A stretch of 45,140 bases of DNA from DASUFP01 sp036274495 (GTDB lineage Bacteria > Bacteroidota > Bacteroidia > AKYH767-A > OLB10): positions 1 to 45,140 of the forward strand of contig DASUFP010000014.1 in NCBI GenBank assembly GCA_036274495.1, read 5' to 3'. The notes beneath the pieces were generated by a model that was given only the letters and a program-made list of their open reading frames with translations, did no database searches and had not been told where the DNA came from. Both the position numbers and the translations under genes were made by a program. Shown piece by piece: positions 8,145 through 16,283 of the stretch. The first letter of the stretch is position 1. Every line of letters begins with the position of its first letter.

Positions 8145-8444
8145 AAAGAATAATAAGAATAGTAAAGAACGAACCGGGTGACCTTCCCGCATGCTTGCGG
8201 GACGCTCTAGCCTCCCGATAACTTTCGGGATGAGCTAATGCCCCAAAGAATAATAAGAATAGTAAAGAACGAACCGGGTGACCTTCCCGCAGGTTTGCGG
8301 GAAGCTCTAGCCTCCCGATAACTTTCGGGATGAGCTAATGCCCCAAAGTATAATAAGAATAGTAAAGAACAAACCGGTTGACCTTCCCGCACCCTTGCGG
8401 GATGCTCCAGCCTCCCGATAACTTTCGGGATGAGCTAACACCCC
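8145..8444 (-). repeat. tandem array of three exact 100-bp tRNA-Ala-derived units with inserted hairpins
   Basis: Units span 8145-8244, 8245-8344 and 8345-8444. Units 1 and 2 differ at 3 positions; units 2 and 3 differ at about 10. Read on the minus strand, each begins GGGGCATTAGCTCA (unit 3 GGGGTGTTAGCTCA), as the true tRNA does. TCCCGAAAGTTATCGGGA then replaces the bases GCT of the D-loop, GGCTAGAG (GGCTGGAG in unit 3) follows, a second hairpin TCCCGC-N6-GCGGGA replaces the anticodon arm, and GGTCACCCGGTTCG (diverged in unit 3) corresponds to the variable region and T-arm start. The remaining 3' half of the tRNA is absent; a 25-base AT-rich leader leads straight into the next unit, and the last leader runs into the intact tRNA gene. 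No unit can fold into a working tRNA. Confidence 0.9.
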
Positions 8445-8730
8445 TTTCAAGGCCGCAAAGAACGCCATTTTCAATGATTTTTACAAGAAGGGCAACACTT
8501 TCTGAACCAAGTCATCCATAACCGTGATAGGGTGAGCCAGGAGAGCAAATACAGGTCCCTGCCGCCATCAGGGGTCATTTATCAGCTACATGCCATTTAT
8601 TGCCTTCAGGTTTGATGATTTGGCCAGGAATGGTTATTTTAGTTATTCAAATTGTCTTTTAATAGTTTGTTCATCACCGGTTCATATAAACCGCATAGTA
8701 TTGCTGTCAAATTTTTAATCTGTATTCAAA
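8445..8730. other. intergenic region, no gene recognised
   Basis: About 285 bases between the tRNA-derived array and the VOC gene. All frames are short or interrupted, and no clear hairpin or promoter was found. The promoter for the minus-strand array and tRNA should lie in or near this stretch, but I could not identify a convincing TTTG-N19-TAnnTTTG pair. Confidence 0.4.
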
Positions 8731-9162
8731 ATGGCCAGAACCAGCACCTACCTCAATTTTCCCCGTCAAACGGAGGAGGCTTTTAACTTTTATCGTTCCG
8801 TTTTCGGAGGCGTATTTACCAATATTGCCCGTTTTAGGGAGATCCCGGCCGGTGAAAATGCCCCGCCGATAGCGGAAGCCGACCTTGATTTGCTGATGCA
8901 TATTGAATTGCCCATTGTCGGTGGACACGTTTTAATGGGGACCGACGCTCCCGAATCGATGGGGTTCAACATTGCTTTCGGAAACAATGTATATATCAAC
9001 CTGGAACCCGACACCCGGGAGGAAACTCAAAAGCTCTTTAAGGGTTTGTCGGCAGGAGGGAAGGTGACCATGGAATTGGCGGACATGTTCTGGGGCGCTT
9101 ATTTTGGTTCCTGTACCGACAAATATGGGGTGCAATGGATGTTCAATTGTCCCAATAAATAA
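8731..9162 (+). CDS. VOC family protein (PhnB/YjdN-like glyoxalase-fold)
   Basis: 143 residues of the PhnB-type vicinal-oxygen-chelate family. Diagnostic pieces are the N-terminal TYLNFPRQTEEAFNFYRSVFG, the LPIVGGHVLMGTDAP strand, the VYINLEPDTREETQKLF helix and the terminal DMFWGAYFGSCTDKYGVQW motif. Members are small cytoplasmic dimers; many lack a full metal site, and this subfamily's activity is unknown despite names such as demethylubiquinone methyltransferase in databases. It starts eight bases upstream of an SRPBCC gene, so the pair is almost surely co-transcribed; VOC/SRPBCC pairs of this type are common. Confidence 0.88.
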   Translation: MARTSTYLNFPRQTEEAFNFYRSVFGGVFTNIARFREIPAGENAPPIAEADLDLLMHIELPIVGGHVLMGTDAPESMGFNIAFGNNVYINLEPDTREETQKLFKGLSAGGKVTMELADMFWGAYFGSCTDKYGVQWMFNCPNK

Positions 9163-9170
9163 CAATCACA

Positions 9171-9584
9171 ATGGAAAATGATATCACAGTAACGGCTGTC
9201 ATTAACGCCCCGATAGAAAAAGTGTGGGAAGGGTGGACAAAGCCGGAAGCAATCAAAAACTGGAATGCAGCCTCTGCCGACTGGCATACGCCCTCGGCAA
9301 AAAACGACCTGCGTCCCGGAGGCCGTTTTGTTTACCGAATGGAAGCAAAGGACGGTTCATTGGGTTTTGATTTCTCAGGCAAGTACTATTCGGTGCTGCC
9401 GGGTGAATTACTGCTGTTTAAACTTGACGATAACCGCGATGTAAGTGTGCTCTTTGAAACAAGCGGAAACCAAACGGTAATAACTGAAAAGTTTGAAGCC
9501 GAAAGTCAGCACTCTAAAGAATTACAACAGCAGGGCTGGCAGGCTATCCTCGATAATTTTAAAAAGTATATCGAATCACTGTAG
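9171..9584 (+). CDS. SRPBCC (AHSA1-like) domain protein
   Basis: 137 residues forming a single SRPBCC domain of the Activator-of-Hsp90-ATPase C-terminal type. The sequence opens with ITVTAVINAPIEKVWEGWTKPEAIKNW, continues with the typical DLRPGGRFVYRMEAKDGS, and ends with the long helix QGWQAILDNFKKYIESL. The domain makes a hydrophobic cavity; the ligand is unknown. It is separated by eight bases from the VOC gene and is probably translated from the same mRNA. A hairpin terminator follows. Confidence 0.88.
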   Translation: MENDITVTAVINAPIEKVWEGWTKPEAIKNWNAASADWHTPSAKNDLRPGGRFVYRMEAKDGSLGFDFSGKYYSVLPGELLLFKLDDNRDVSVLFETSGNQTVITEKFEAESQHSKELQQQGWQAILDNFKKYIESL

Positions 9585-9596
9585 ATTTTTTCAACT

Positions 9597-9630
9597 GATA
9601 ATGCATTGGGATTTTTCCGAATGCATTATC
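9597..9630. terminator. hairpin between convergent genes
   Basis: GATAATGCATT pairs with AATGCATTATC (11 bp) around a 12-base loop, a few bases after the SRPBCC stop codon and before the convergent response-regulator stop. It is flanked by a T-run upstream but has only a weak T-tract downstream, so termination is likely but not certain. Confidence 0.5.
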
Positions 9631-9667
9631 ATCTTATCTGAAACCGACGCTGAAAAGTAACAGGGAA

Positions 9668-10069
9668 TCAGGGTCGTTTATCCGGTTTGTCTTTCATTTC
9701 AACAACCACCTGAATCAGCATATTCAATTGTATGGGCTTGGAGACAAAAAGATATCCTCCGGCCTGCAGAGCCTCATCAATTAACAGATCGTTGGCCGTA
9801 GCGCTTAAAAACAGCACCGGGATACTGCTCAAATCCTCTGTGCTTTTGAGTTCCTTGCACATGGCAATGCCATTAACATGCGGCATCATGATGTCGAGAA
9901 TAATAATATCCGGATGAAAGGCACGGGCCGCGTCCATTCCTGTTCTTCCGTCCGTTGCAGTTCTCACATCAAACCCTCTTTTCCTGAAATTATAGGAGAG
10001 GAGTTCGCCTATATCCGGCTCATCGTCTACAATAAGTAATCGCACCGGCGGAGTTGCAGTAGTATTCAT
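9668..10069 (-). CDS. single-domain response regulator (CheY-like receiver)
   Basis: 133 residues when started at MNTTATPPVR; a start four codons upstream adds little. The receiver signature is complete: acidic pair D15/D16, phospho-acceptor D59 in IIILDIMMP, the switch Ser89 in FLSATA and the invariant K111 in VSKPIQ. There is no output domain, so it acts through protein contacts, as CheY or Spo0F do. No histidine kinase is adjacent, making it an orphan whose partner cannot be deduced here. Confidence 0.9.
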   Translation of the reverse strand: MNTTATPPVRLLIVDDEPDIGELLSYNFRKRGFDVRTATDGRTGMDAARAFHPDIIILDIMMPHVNGIAMCKELKSTEDLSSIPVLFLSATANDLLIDEALQAGGYLFVSKPIQLNMLIQVVVEMKDKPDKRP

Positions 10070-10152
10070 AACCGGCAGCAAAATTAGCGGACCGGTTTAA
10101 CGCCTGTATGTTGACAAGGTTAATTTTGGGTTAACACACATTTTGGTAAGGC

Positions 10153-10180
10153 AAAAAAAAATCCCGCCGGAGCGGGATTT
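10153..10180 (-). terminator. rho-independent terminator after the large T9SS gene
   Basis: On the minus strand, AAATCCCGC and GCGGGATTT form a 9-bp stem with a four-base loop followed by a run of eight T. It lies about 20 bases past the stop codon of the 1522-residue protein. Confidence 0.85.
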
Positions 10181-10200
10181 TATAAAAGGTGTACAGGACC

Positions 10201-13200
10201 TTATTCGGTAATCACCATTTTACGGGTGATTTTCTGTCCTTCGAATTCAAGTGTGTAATAATAGATTCCTGCGCCCATCGATTTTGAAGAGACGTCGAAA
10301 GTATGGTTACCGGCACTGATGAAACTGTTCACCGGAACAGCAATCTCCTGACCCAGCAGGTTGGTGATGTTGATTTTCACATGTCCCGAAGCCGGTATGC
10401 TGTAACCAATAGTGGTAACACCATTGAATGGGTTCGGATAGTTCTGATCAAGCATCAGCAGCTGAGCTGTTGGATCGTTGATACCGGTTACGCAAGGCGT
10501 TGGCAATTGCTTGAAGCAAACATCATCAATTACCCAACCTTCGTAACTGTTTACAGTGTTATCGGATGCAAACCGGAAGCGGAAGATAACGGTACCGGGG
10601 TGGCTGAAATTAATCTCGTGCATAGCGGTTACCCAGTTAGACTCGGTACCCGACCATCCCGGATAACCCGGTGATCCGCCCAGAGCGGTAATAAATGGTG
10701 TATTGTACCAGGGCTGTGGCTGGCTCGATGCAAATCCAAGCTGATTCCATGTTTGTGCATTGTCAACAGAGTATTCTACAGTTCCGCCGTCGGCAAACGG
10801 TTCCGAATCGTATTTGTGCCAGAAACTCAACTCATAACAGTTGATGCTGTCGACAGCAAACACCGGAGTAAAGAGACCTGATGAATCGCGGTTCTGGTAG
10901 TCGTTAGTAAGGTTAACCATCCATGCATTGGTGCCGCTGTGCGCGCCGTTAAGAATAGTCTGCGAAGGTGTTCCCAACTGCCATTCGTTACCGGGAGTAT
11001 TATTATAGGTAAGCGAGTTTACAGAGACCCACTGCGGTCCTGACTCAAAGTCGGTGCAATAGGGGTTCGCACTTGTAACGGTTACACTGTCAAATACCGA
11101 AATAGTGATGCATGTAGTATCATCAAACGGATTCAGATCAGGCATTCCATTAGGATTGCTGGTGATTACACAGATGTCGTAAACACCGGGAGCAGCCTGC
11201 CAGTTCTGGAGGAAGGTGAGCAACTGATTTGCACCAGCAGCCAGTGGAGTCGTGTAGATTACTGTAGAGTCAGTAACAAATGGAACACCATTGATAGTCA
11301 AGGTTACATCAACGCTGTCAAGAGCAGTTGTTCCGGGGTTCGACAGCAAGGATGAGAACTGAACGGTTTGTCCGGGGAAAATGAAGCTGCTGTTAATAGT
11401 ATTTGTTTGAACGTTTAACGGAGCGGCTGTCAATGGAACAGGAACGATCAGACAGAAATCGTCAATGGTATGTCCATCCTGCTGAACAGATCCGTCGGAT
11501 GTAAAGATGTAACGGAACTGAACAAGGTTACCATTCAGGAAGTTTAAGTCGTTTGCCTGACTGTTAACCCAACCCGGTCCTGTATTGGTCCAGGCAGGTT
11601 GTCCGCTGCTGATAATGCTTGCCAGGTTGTACCAGCCAATCCAGTTTGGAGGAGTAAATGTTCCGCCAAATCCGCCAAGCAGATTCCATACGCCGGAGTT
11701 GTTGGTCTGATATTCCATACGTACACCATCCCAGTTGTTTTCTTCTCTCCACTGGTGCCAGAAGCTGATTTTCGGATCAACTGCATTCTGTAAATCAAAG
11801 TAGGGTGAGGTAAGCACACAGGCAGCATTAGGTCCGTAAGCGGAAGTAAGGTTTACATCCCATGCCGACAAACCGGAGTGCGCACTGTTGGTGGTACCAA
11901 ATGCCGGAGTTCCCAGTTCCCAGTTAGAAATAGGATTTGCGCCGGGTAATAACTCAGTGTACCAGCCCACGTTGGTGCCTTCAAAATCGTCACAGTAGGG
12001 ATTCGTGTACGACAATGGGATAGTCGGAACACCAATCACACACCTGTCGGTAGTATCATTGGAAGCATCGCCATCACCTGCGAGTTGTGTGTATGCCTCG
12101 GCGCAGTACTGACCCGAAGGAACAGTAAAGGAGCCCACAAAGAGCGAAACTTCCTGTCCCGGAGCAATTGATGGAATGTAGGTAGCATTAAGAACTATTG
12201 GTCCCGGGTTGATAACGACTTCAACAGGAACGTTTGTTTGTGCAGCAGTTCCGAAGTTTCTGATGTTCACATTTACATTTTGTGTCGATCCTGCAGGTGA
12301 ACTTCCAGGAGGTTCGTTTATTACTGTAACGCCTACATCAATCGGGCTTGGCTGAACCACGCAGAAGTTATCAATACTCACCCCATCATTTGGAACGTTA
12401 TTGAAGTTACTTTCAAACTGGAACTGGAACTGTATGTATTGTGCAGTCGGGTTTGCCTGAAGAATTGTGTTCAGATAGTAGCGGGAAACCTGCCATCCGC
12501 CGGAGTTACCGCCGAAGCCAGGGTTTCCGAAGTTAATGCTTGCGGTATTATACCAGTTTGTACCATCAGGGTCGTTTACTGTTCCCAGCAATGTCCATGT
12601 GGCTGCTCCGTTTATACGGTACCAAACACGCAGGCCATCAGAAGCGCCAGAATTCTGGTTGCGGTAGAATGAAAGATATGGATTAATCGCACCGTTGAGA
12701 TCATAAATTGGAGTGTTCAGGGTAGCAATACCTCCAACGCCATAACCGGAGTTCAGGTTGATATCCCAAGCATTGGTACCATTGTAAGCACCGGTGGTGG
12801 CTCCAAATGCCGGAGTTCCCAACTGCCATAAAACAGCTGTAGCATTGGTTGTACTGTCCTGCCATCCTAAGTTACCGCTCTCAAAATCGTCACAGCTGGT
12901 AAGCGTAAGCACAGGAATACCAAGTGAGCTAAGACAAGTAGTGTCATTGTAGTTATTGCCATCACCAGGCAGTTGTGTATAGGCACACAATGTATAGGTT
13001 CCGGTAGGAACTATAAATGAGCTCAGCGTAACGGTTGCAGTAGCACCGGGTCCGAGGTTACCGGTGTAGGTGCCCGATCCTGTAACAACCGGTCCTGAAC
13101 CTGTGTCGATGGTATATTCAACCGGGAAGGTAGTCTGAGGGTTGATACCATAATTCTTTACAATAACCTCAGGACTGATGCTGTTACCGGCAGGACCTGT

Positions 13201-14769
13201 GGTACCCGGAATGTTAATGGTGGTTACACCTACATCCTCAGGCTGGGGCAATGCCATGCAAAAATCATCAATCGAGAAGCCGGCCTGTGTTACGGAACCG
13301 TCGGAGGTAAATACAAAGCGGAACCATACTTGCGGCAGACTATTGAATGTTGCATCAAGAATGATAGATGATTGAATCCATCCGTTCGAAGAACCATCCC
13401 AGGCAGGCAAACCGCTAGAGTTGATGGAACCGTTGGTGTACCAGTTGACGCAGTCAATACATCCGACAGAACCCAGCAAGGTCCAGGGGCCGTTTACAGT
13501 ATCGGTGGCATACTCAAGCCGGACTCCGTCCCAGAAACCTTCCACCTGACGGTTTTGCCAGAAACTGAGTGTGGAGCCTGCAATGAGCCCGCTGAAGCTG
13601 GGAGATAATAATTGACAATTGGCGTTATTCAGATATCCGGCAATAGTATCGGTATCCCATGCTCGTACTCCTGAGTGGGTGGTATTGGTTGGCGCAAACG
13701 AAGGCTGACCCAGTTGCCATTCCGTCAGCGATCCGCCCGGAAGAATTTTTTCCGTCCAGATGTTCTGCGTCTCGAAATTGTCGCAATACGGGTACGTGAC
13801 ACCGGCATATGCCGTGAAGCATTGATAAGCGTTCGGGTCATTTGGATCGGGCCAGTTACTGATATTACTGCAGAAGGAGCCATCGAGTGCCTGTATCTGA
13901 TAGCAAACTACATCGCTGTCGTTTACCATTGGAATTTGAGCTGTATAGGTACTGTCGGCTACATAACCCATCAAAATAAATGGCTGGGGTGCTCCATTAA
14001 GAGTCCAGTTAAGGATCACGCCTGCAATTCCCGATGCATCAGTAGCGGTTGCATTAACAGTGTAGGGCCCGAGGTAGTAAACAGAATTTGAATAAACGGT
14101 AGTAGCCTGAACGTTTGGTGGGATTAATTCGCAGAAGGAAGCAACCACCTCTACGTCATCAATAAACCAGCCCTTACCATTCAGTCCGAGTCCGTTTGAG
14201 TTGAGGTCGCTCAATACAAAACGGAGACGTACGTCTGGATACCCGCCGGCGATAGCAGAGATATCAAACAATTCAGTATGCCAGTAACTGTTATCGGGCA
14301 CGGTAGGTTGACCGGGATTCCAGTTCACATAGTTGGCTTCCTGAAATTTGGAATTTTGAGAGCGGAAGAGACCGGTTCCAAGATAGGTGCAATTGCTAAA
14401 CCCACCCTGATTATCTTCCAGTTTGGTCCAGGTAAATCCACCATCAGTAGAAATATACAATTCAGCCGCATCAAAGAACTCAAGCTTTGCGATGTTCGCG
14501 AAGGAGAGCGTTACGAAGAAGTTGTTTTGTGTGTCGAACGGGTTGGTCTCCAGTACGCAGACGCCGCCGGTTGAAACCCCTGTGGAGTCACACTGCAGCC
14601 CGCCGGCCTGAAGGCGTGTACATGTATCAAAGCAACTTAAACTTGAGTTGCTGCTGATTCCGGGAGGGGGTACCGTTTCAAAATCCTCGGAGAAAACCAC
14701 TGTTTGCGCTTGCCCGAGAAAAGCAAGGCCGGTAAGGAGTAAAGTAAAGATTAACTTCCTCATGTTCAT
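10201..14769 (-). CDS. giant modular T9SS cargo protein with repeated MAM/jelly-roll-like domains
   Basis: 1522 residues. An N-terminal signal peptide (MRKLIFTLLLTGLAFLGQAQ; Met1 or Met3 start) is followed by five copies of a roughly 190-residue beta-sandwich. Each opens with a C-DxFE motif and a WQLGTPAFG..AW phrase, and closes with FRF.F.SDGSV...G..IDDFC. The later copies begin near residues 330, 626, 928 and 1241. Between them sit CARDB-like immunoglobulin domains (PVEYTIDTGSGP, LGPGATATVTLSSF). Residues ~1443-1522 are a type A T9SS sorting domain (DQNYPNPFNGVTTIGYSIP ... GIYYYTLEFEGQK). The protein should be exported by Sec, then by T9SS, and attached to or released from the cell surface. 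Adhesion is the likeliest role, but no catalytic motif shows it. Confidence 0.88.
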   Translation of the reverse strand: MNMRKLIFTLLLTGLAFLGQAQTVVFSEDFETVPPPGISSNSSLSCFDTCTRLQAGGLQCDSTGVSTGGVCVLETNPFDTQNNFFVTLSFANIAKLEFFDAAELYISTDGGFTWTKLEDNQGGFSNCTYLGTGLFRSQNSKFQEANYVNWNPGQPTVPDNSYWHTELFDISAIAGGYPDVRLRFVLSDLNSNGLGLNGKGWFIDDVEVVASFCELIPPNVQATTVYSNSVYYLGPYTVNATATDASGIAGVILNWTLNGAPQPFILMGYVADSTYTAQIPMVNDSDVVCYQIQALDGSFCSNISNWPDPNDPNAYQCFTAYAGVTYPYCDNFETQNIWTEKILPGGSLTEWQLGQPSFAPTNTTHSGVRAWDTDTIAGYLNNANCQLLSPSFSGLIAGSTLSFWQNRQVEGFWDGVRLEYATDTVNGPWTLLGSVGCIDCVNWYTNGSINSSGLPAWDGSSNGWIQSSIILDATFNSLPQVWFRFVFTSDGSVTQAGFSIDDFCMALPQPEDVGVTTINIPGTTGPAGNSISPEVIVKNYGINPQTTFPVEYTIDTGSGPVVTGSGTYTGNLGPGATATVTLSSFIVPTGTYTLCAYTQLPGDGNNYNDTTCLSSLGIPVLTLTSCDDFESGNLGWQDSTTNATAVLWQLGTPAFGATTGAYNGTNAWDINLNSGYGVGGIATLNTPIYDLNGAINPYLSFYRNQNSGASDGLRVWYRINGAATWTLLGTVNDPDGTNWYNTASINFGNPGFGGNSGGWQVSRYYLNTILQANPTAQYIQFQFQFESNFNNVPNDGVSIDNFCVVQPSPIDVGVTVINEPPGSSPAGSTQNVNVNIRNFGTAAQTNVPVEVVINPGPIVLNATYIPSIAPGQEVSLFVGSFTVPSGQYCAEAYTQLAGDGDASNDTTDRCVIGVPTIPLSYTNPYCDDFEGTNVGWYTELLPGANPISNWELGTPAFGTTNSAHSGLSAWDVNLTSAYGPNAACVLTSPYFDLQNAVDPKISFWHQWREENNWDGVRMEYQTNNSGVWNLLGGFGGTFTPPNWIGWYNLASIISSGQPAWTNTGPGWVNSQANDLNFLNGNLVQFRYIFTSDGSVQQDGHTIDDFCLIVPVPLTAAPLNVQTNTINSSFIFPGQTVQFSSLLSNPGTTALDSVDVTLTINGVPFVTDSTVIYTTPLAAGANQLLTFLQNWQAAPGVYDICVITSNPNGMPDLNPFDDTTCITISVFDSVTVTSANPYCTDFESGPQWVSVNSLTYNNTPGNEWQLGTPSQTILNGAHSGTNAWMVNLTNDYQNRDSSGLFTPVFAVDSINCYELSFWHKYDSEPFADGGTVEYSVDNAQTWNQLGFASSQPQPWYNTPFITALGGSPGYPGWSGTESNWVTAMHEINFSHPGTVIFRFRFASDNTVNSYEGWVIDDVCFKQLPTPCVTGINDPTAQLLMLDQNYPNPFNGVTTIGYSIPASGHVKINITNLLGQEIAVPVNSFISAGNHTFDVSSKSMGAGIYYYTLEFEGQKITRKMVITE

Positions 14770-15048
14770 GATTTTAGGTTGTATAATTTAGATGCAATAA
14801 GTTGATGTTTTTTCCAATTCGGGAAGGTTCAAAAATACTAATTATATTCAATTCAAACTACCTGAAAACCCATTTTTTAGGTAGTTTATGGAATAAAACC
14901 GGGTTTCGAATTTATTATCCGTATAGGGCTGACGCTAAGCAGAACTCTAAAGTTGCAAGCTGTTGAAAAGTGGTTAAAAAATTACAATTCCATATTTGTT
15001 GCTCCGGCTTATCGTAAAGTGGATAAAGAAGATGCAAGTATCCTTAAA

Positions 15049-16206
15049 TCAATGCATCCACGATTTAACATAGCTGTCATCGGAAATACCGACAGCTTCT
15101 TCAGTCAGCCAGAGAGGTCTGAACGTATCAATCATCACCGCCAGCTCTTTTGTCTCTTTTGCACCTATCGATTTTTCAACCGTACCCGGATGCGGTCCGT
15201 GCGGGATGCCACCCGGGTGAAGTGTGATCATTCCTTTTGTCACGCTTTTACGGCTCATAAAATCACCGTCGACGTAATAAAGCACCTCATCGGAATCGAT
15301 GTTGCTGTGATTGTAAGGCGCGGGAATAGCCTGCGGATGATAGTCGAACAGGCGGGGCACAAATGAACAAATCACATAGTTATGTGCCTCAAAAGTCTGA
15401 TGTACCGGAGGCGGCTGGTGAACCCTGCCGGTGATCGGTTCAAAGTCGTGTATTGAAAAGGCCCAGGGGTAATTGTTTCCATCCCAGCCAATGGCATCAA
15501 AAGGATGTGTGGCATAAATATAAGAGTAAACAAGCCCCTGTTTTTTTATCAGCACTTTAAACTCACCGTGTTCATCGTGTGTCTCCAGTTTTTCGGGTCG
15601 TCTGATATCCCTTTCACAAAAGGGTGAATGTTCCTCCATTTGTCCGTATTCATTGCGATACCTTTTCGGAACTTCAATCGGACTGAACGATTCTACAATC
15701 AGCAGTCTGTTATTGCTGTCGTTGAAGTGTAACTGGAATATGGTTCCACGCGGAATAATCAGGTAATCGCCGTAACCGAACGGAATACTTCCGTAAAGGC
15801 TGTGCATGACACCACTGCCTTCGTGTACAAAAATGAGTTCATCGGCATCGGCATTTTTTAAAAAATATTCGGTAATGGATTTCCGGGGTGCGGCAAGCGC
15901 GATGTGGAGATCGTCGTTCATGAGAACGACTTTTTTACTTTGAATATAATCGTCTTCAGGTGTTACTTTAAAACCATCGAAGCTGTAATGCCTTAGGAAT
16001 CGTTTGTGCGCGATTTTTGGTTCACGCGACACAACAGGTCCGAGTTCCTTAACCATGGTAGGAGGATACAAATGGTAAATGAGCGAATACACATTTGAAA
16101 ATCCATGCGTCGAAAATAATTCTTCGGCATAAAGTTCACCGTCAGGTTTTCTGAATTGCGTATGCCGCTTATGCGGTATCGAACCTAATTTATGATACTG
16201 TGGCAT
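15049..16206 (-). CDS. hmgA: homogentisate 1,2-dioxygenase
   Basis: 385 residues of the cupin-fold homogentisate dioxygenase family, which opens the ring of homogentisate to maleylacetoacetate in tyrosine and phenylalanine breakdown. Conserved blocks include the N-terminal YHKLGSIPHKRHTQFR, HPFDAIGWDGNNYPWAFSI, the PYNHSNIDSDEVLYYVDGD stretch (around residue 305) and the GGIPHGPHPGTVEKSIG stretch (around 338), the latter two supplying the Fe(II) His/Glu ligands. It is shorter than the ~440-residue animal enzyme, mainly at the N-terminus, as is usual for the compact bacterial type. A TAAATTTG box lies about 25 bases upstream. Pirin is encoded just upstream, and a FAH-family hydrolase 1.8 kb away on the other strand. 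Confidence 0.92.
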   Translation of the reverse strand: MPQYHKLGSIPHKRHTQFRKPDGELYAEELFSTHGFSNVYSLIYHLYPPTMVKELGPVVSREPKIAHKRFLRHYSFDGFKVTPEDDYIQSKKVVLMNDDLHIALAAPRKSITEYFLKNADADELIFVHEGSGVMHSLYGSIPFGYGDYLIIPRGTIFQLHFNDSNNRLLIVESFSPIEVPKRYRNEYGQMEEHSPFCERDIRRPEKLETHDEHGEFKVLIKKQGLVYSYIYATHPFDAIGWDGNNYPWAFSIHDFEPITGRVHQPPPVHQTFEAHNYVICSFVPRLFDYHPQAIPAPYNHSNIDSDEVLYYVDGDFMSRKSVTKGMITLHPGGIPHGPHPGTVEKSIGAKETKELAVMIDTFRPLWLTEEAVGISDDSYVKSWMH

Positions 16207-16231
16207 GGATGTTACAAGTTGGGAGTTATGA

Positions 16232-16239
16232 CAAATTTA
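16232..16239 (-). promoter_or_regulatory. candidate -7 box (TAnnTTTG) for hmgA
   Basis: On the minus strand TAAATTTG, an exact match to the Bacteroidota -7 consensus, about 25 bases before the hmgA start. No TTG at the expected 19-base spacing, so it is a half-match only. Confidence 0.35.
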
Positions 16240-16283
16240 TGAAATAAAAAGCTGGTGCTTGTATCGGTATGAATAACCGATTG

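Noticed and set aside
8004..8392. Two minus-strand open frames across the tRNA and the repeat array
   Set aside because: They simply translate tRNA-Ala and the hairpin repeats; the encoded peptides have no protein character.
8145..8444. CRISPR array
   Set aside because: The whole 100-bp unit repeats with only scattered changes; there are no unique spacers, and the sequence is clearly tRNA-derived.
8145..8444. Three additional functional tRNA genes
   Set aside because: Each unit lacks the acceptor 3' strand and most of the T arm, and the anticodon arm is replaced by a hairpin.
13675..14091. 138-codon plus-strand frame inside the large T9SS gene
   Set aside because: Antisense shadow; the minus-strand frame has recognisable repeated domains and a signal peptide.
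14953..15366. 137-codon plus-strand frame overlapping the 3' end of hmgA
   Set aside because: Most of it is antisense to conserved hmgA motifs; the unique part has no recognisable features.
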